Shown one piece after another: positions 5,765 through 6,602 of a DNA stretch of 6,602 nt. A program made the translations under genes and the position numbers. The notes below the pieces were generated by a model, which was not told the DNA's origin, did not search any database, and worked only from the letters and a program-made list of their open reading frames with translations. The DNA is from Candidatus Woesebacteria bacterium (lineage in GTDB: Bacteria; Patescibacteriota; Microgenomatia; UBA10105; UBA927): contig JAGVFE010000102.1 in assembly GCA_020057765.1 (NCBI GenBank), positions 1 to 6,602 on the forward strand, written 5' to 3'. The first letter of the stretch is position 1. Every line of letters begins with the position of its first letter.

Positions 5765-6346
5765 CTACTTGATCCAAAGGTCGACGCCTTTGGCGCAAGT
5801 CAAAGGGTAAGCGGTTTTCAACGCCTCCACTTTAGCTGCCGCCCAGGCGTAAACATTGGCGCTGGCGTCAACGTCGAACAGCTCAAATTTCGAGCGAACG
5901 GGCCAGGAAATCAACCCGAATTCGCCATCCTTTGGCTGAGTGGTCCAAATCATTGGACCGCGACTGACAATCAGATAACATGTCGTTGACCCACCGACAT
6001 CGCCGATTGAGGGGACGTTGCCACGATCGCCAAAGATCAAGAAAATTTGATCGTTTCGGAGAGCGTGGAGTTCGACTTCCCTCGGCAAACCATCGGATTG
6101 ATCATGATCTGCTTCGCGAACCCATCCGGGGTAGCCGGCAGGCGCGGGCAGCGCGGGATTGTGCGTCCAGCCCGTGCTAGCTTTCGTCGCGGGCGCTTTG
6201 GTCGGTGCGACAGTCGGTGCCACGGTGGGCGGCACTGCGGTCGGCGCGGTAGGCGCAGAACCCGGTGGTATCGGAAGAGTTGCACCAGCGCATGCCACAG
6301 TCGTGATTAGTACGGCGAGCAAAGCGACAAACAGAAACTTTTTCAT
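5765..6346 (-). CDS. Putative secreted lipoprotein with Pro/Ala/Thr-rich linker (193 aa), unknown function
   Basis: The N-terminus MKK, hydrophobic FLFVALLAVLITT, then VAC-AGA is a lipoprotein-type signal peptide with the candidate lipidated Cys at residue 19. Position -3 is Thr rather than the usual Leu, so the lipobox is imperfect. Residues about 22-57 are low-complexity Pro/Ala/Thr/Val (TAVPPTVAPTVAPTKAPA), a flexible tether. Residues 58-193 form a compact-looking domain with TGWTHNPALPAP, GYPGWVREADH, a DQIFLIFGD strand, TTCYLIVSRGPMIW, and a C-terminal AWAAAKVEALKTAYPLTCAKGVDLW. C123 and C184 could form a disulfide outside the cell. I do not recognise this domain. The start is well supported: AGGAGGG at 6358-6352 lies 5 nt before the ATG. 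The stop of the small membrane gene upstream overlaps this ribosome binding site, indicating one transcript. GC content in sampled blocks and the Shine-Dalgarno use differ from the glycan genes. Confidence 0.72.
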   Translation of the reverse strand: MKKFLFVALLAVLITTVACAGATLPIPPGSAPTAPTAVPPTVAPTVAPTKAPATKASTGWTHNPALPAPAGYPGWVREADHDQSDGLPREVELHALRNDQIFLIFGDRGNVPSIGDVGGSTTCYLIVSRGPMIWTTQPKDGEFGLISWPVRSKFELFDVDASANVYAWAAAKVEALKTAYPLTCAKGVDLWIK

Positions 6347-6351
6347 TTGGA

Positions 6352-6358
6352 CCCTCCT
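6352..6358 (-). promoter_or_regulatory. Strong Shine-Dalgarno of the lipoprotein gene
   Basis: AGGAGGG on the minus strand lies 5 nt before the ATG at 6346 and overlaps the TAG stop (6359-6357) of the gene in front. It fixes the lipoprotein start and couples the two genes. None of the glycan genes or hicBA has a comparable site. Confidence 0.75.
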
Positions 6359-6518
6359 ACTTCCAGTTTTGATGTGCGTACGCGGTCAGTGCGGCTAGCA
6401 ACAGTACCAGAATGATTCCGATCAATAATTGCCAGGTTACCCAAGGCAATACAAAGATCAAGAATACGATGATCGTTGCTATTCCGGTTGTGATCCAGGC
6501 ACCCGCGCGGTCGAACAA
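6357..6518 (-). CDS. Small two-TM membrane protein (53 aa from TTG; up to 65 aa), unknown function
   Basis: The protein has two hydrophobic segments: TGIATIIVFLIFVLP, then WQLLIGIILVLLLAALTAYA, with a short AHQNWK tail. There is no ATG or GTG start in this frame; an in-frame TGA lies at 6563-6561. I chose TTG at 6518 because AGGAGG (6528-6523) stands 4 nt in front of it. TTG at 6554 would give 65 residues but has no ribosome binding site. The alternative is that this is the C-terminal part of a longer membrane protein: a different frame, open to the window edge, encodes LLFFGVMFILWTLSPIARFAERLG just before the switch, and a single-nucleotide shift near 6525 would fuse them. It lies 10 nt before the lipoprotein start, in the same transcript. 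The hydrophobic pattern is clear; gene identity and start are not. Confidence 0.55.
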   Translation of the reverse strand: MFDRAGAWITTGIATIIVFLIFVLPWVTWQLLIGIILVLLLAALTAYAHQNWK

Positions 6519-6522
6519 TTTG

Positions 6523-6528
6523 CCTCCT
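6523..6528 (-). promoter_or_regulatory. AGGAGG motif: internal Shine-Dalgarno at the frame switch
   Basis: AGGAGG on the minus strand is 4 nt before TTG (6518-6516). It may initiate the small membrane protein. It may instead be a stimulator of frameshifting, as internal Shine-Dalgarno sequences are in prfB and dnaX, because it lies just where the membrane-type coding signal moves from one frame to another. The sequence alone does not decide between these. Confidence 0.4.
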
Positions 6529-6602
6529 GCCAAGTCGTTCGGCAAATCGCGCAATGGGACTCAGGGTCCATAATATGAACATGACCCCGAAAAACAGAAG
6601 CA
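6526..6602 (-). pseudogene. 3' part of an upstream membrane-protein frame, partial and possibly frameshifted
   Basis: From the window edge the frame read from 6600 encodes LLFFGVMFILWTLSPIARFAERLG, a convincing membrane segment followed by an amphipathic stretch. The frame stays open to a TGA at 6345-6343, but beyond about 6520 its translation (RRQIVRPRG and onward) is charged and unlike a protein. The next frame there encodes two clean membrane segments. A one-base insertion or a sequencing error would explain this, giving one membrane protein that runs to 6357. Alternatively it is a separate gene overlapping the small membrane gene. The 5' part lies outside the window. Confidence 0.4.

Noticed and set aside
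6159..6398. Plus-strand open frame of 79 codons rich in Val, Gly and Ala
   Set aside because: It is the antisense shadow of the Pro/Ala/Thr-rich linker and signal peptide of the lipoprotein; the valine/glycine pattern follows from the repeated codons, and the minus frame has a strong ribosome binding site and signal peptide.

Overview
The window reads almost entirely from the minus strand and looks like bacterial accessory DNA. It holds a short surface-glycan gene cluster followed by a HicB/HicA toxin-antitoxin pair, with a separate lipoprotein and small-membrane-protein unit upstream. Tight packing, ATGA overlaps, weak Shine-Dalgarno signals in the glycan genes and a very large multi-spanning GT-C-like protein with a GWDNLHPEFD loop remind me of Candidate Phyla Radiation (Patescibacteria) genomes. 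The Pro/Ala/Thr/Val-rich lipoprotein is more reminiscent of Chloroflexota. No rRNA or marker gene is present, so the taxonomy is a guess.

Layout in the direction of transcription (high to low coordinates). At 6602-5765 there is the 3' part of a small membrane protein whose reading frame appears to switch near 6520, then a lipoprotein of unknown function. Both starts have an AGGAGG-type ribosome binding site. At 5764-5587 there is a gene-free stretch packed with inverted repeats; one has the shape of a terminator for the lipoprotein unit and another sits directly in front of the next gene. At 5586-615 there is a tight run: FkbM-type methyltransferase, GT4 glycosyltransferase (4-nt overlap) and a 933-residue polytopic GT-C-like protein (2-nt gap). 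Together they suggest synthesis, O-methylation and outward assembly of a surface glycan or glycoconjugate. At 566-76, after a 48-nt gap containing an 18-bp palindrome and a promoter-like -10 box, come hicB and hicA, overlapping by 4 nt with the antitoxin first.

The most interesting observation is at the left edge. Directly after the hicA stop, positions 75-13 encode a 20-codon degenerate copy of the last 20 codons of the large GT-C-like gene, ending at exactly the same relative stop position. The nucleotide match (37 of 46 bases over 41-86 versus 643-688) extends into the last codons of hicA, and the hicA TAG stop lies where the large gene has CAG. hicBA therefore sits between an intact gene end and a displaced or paralogous copy of that end. 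This suggests insertion at a gene 3' end, or replacement of the body of a tandem paralogue.

No tRNA, rRNA, CRISPR array, transposase or integrase is visible in the window.
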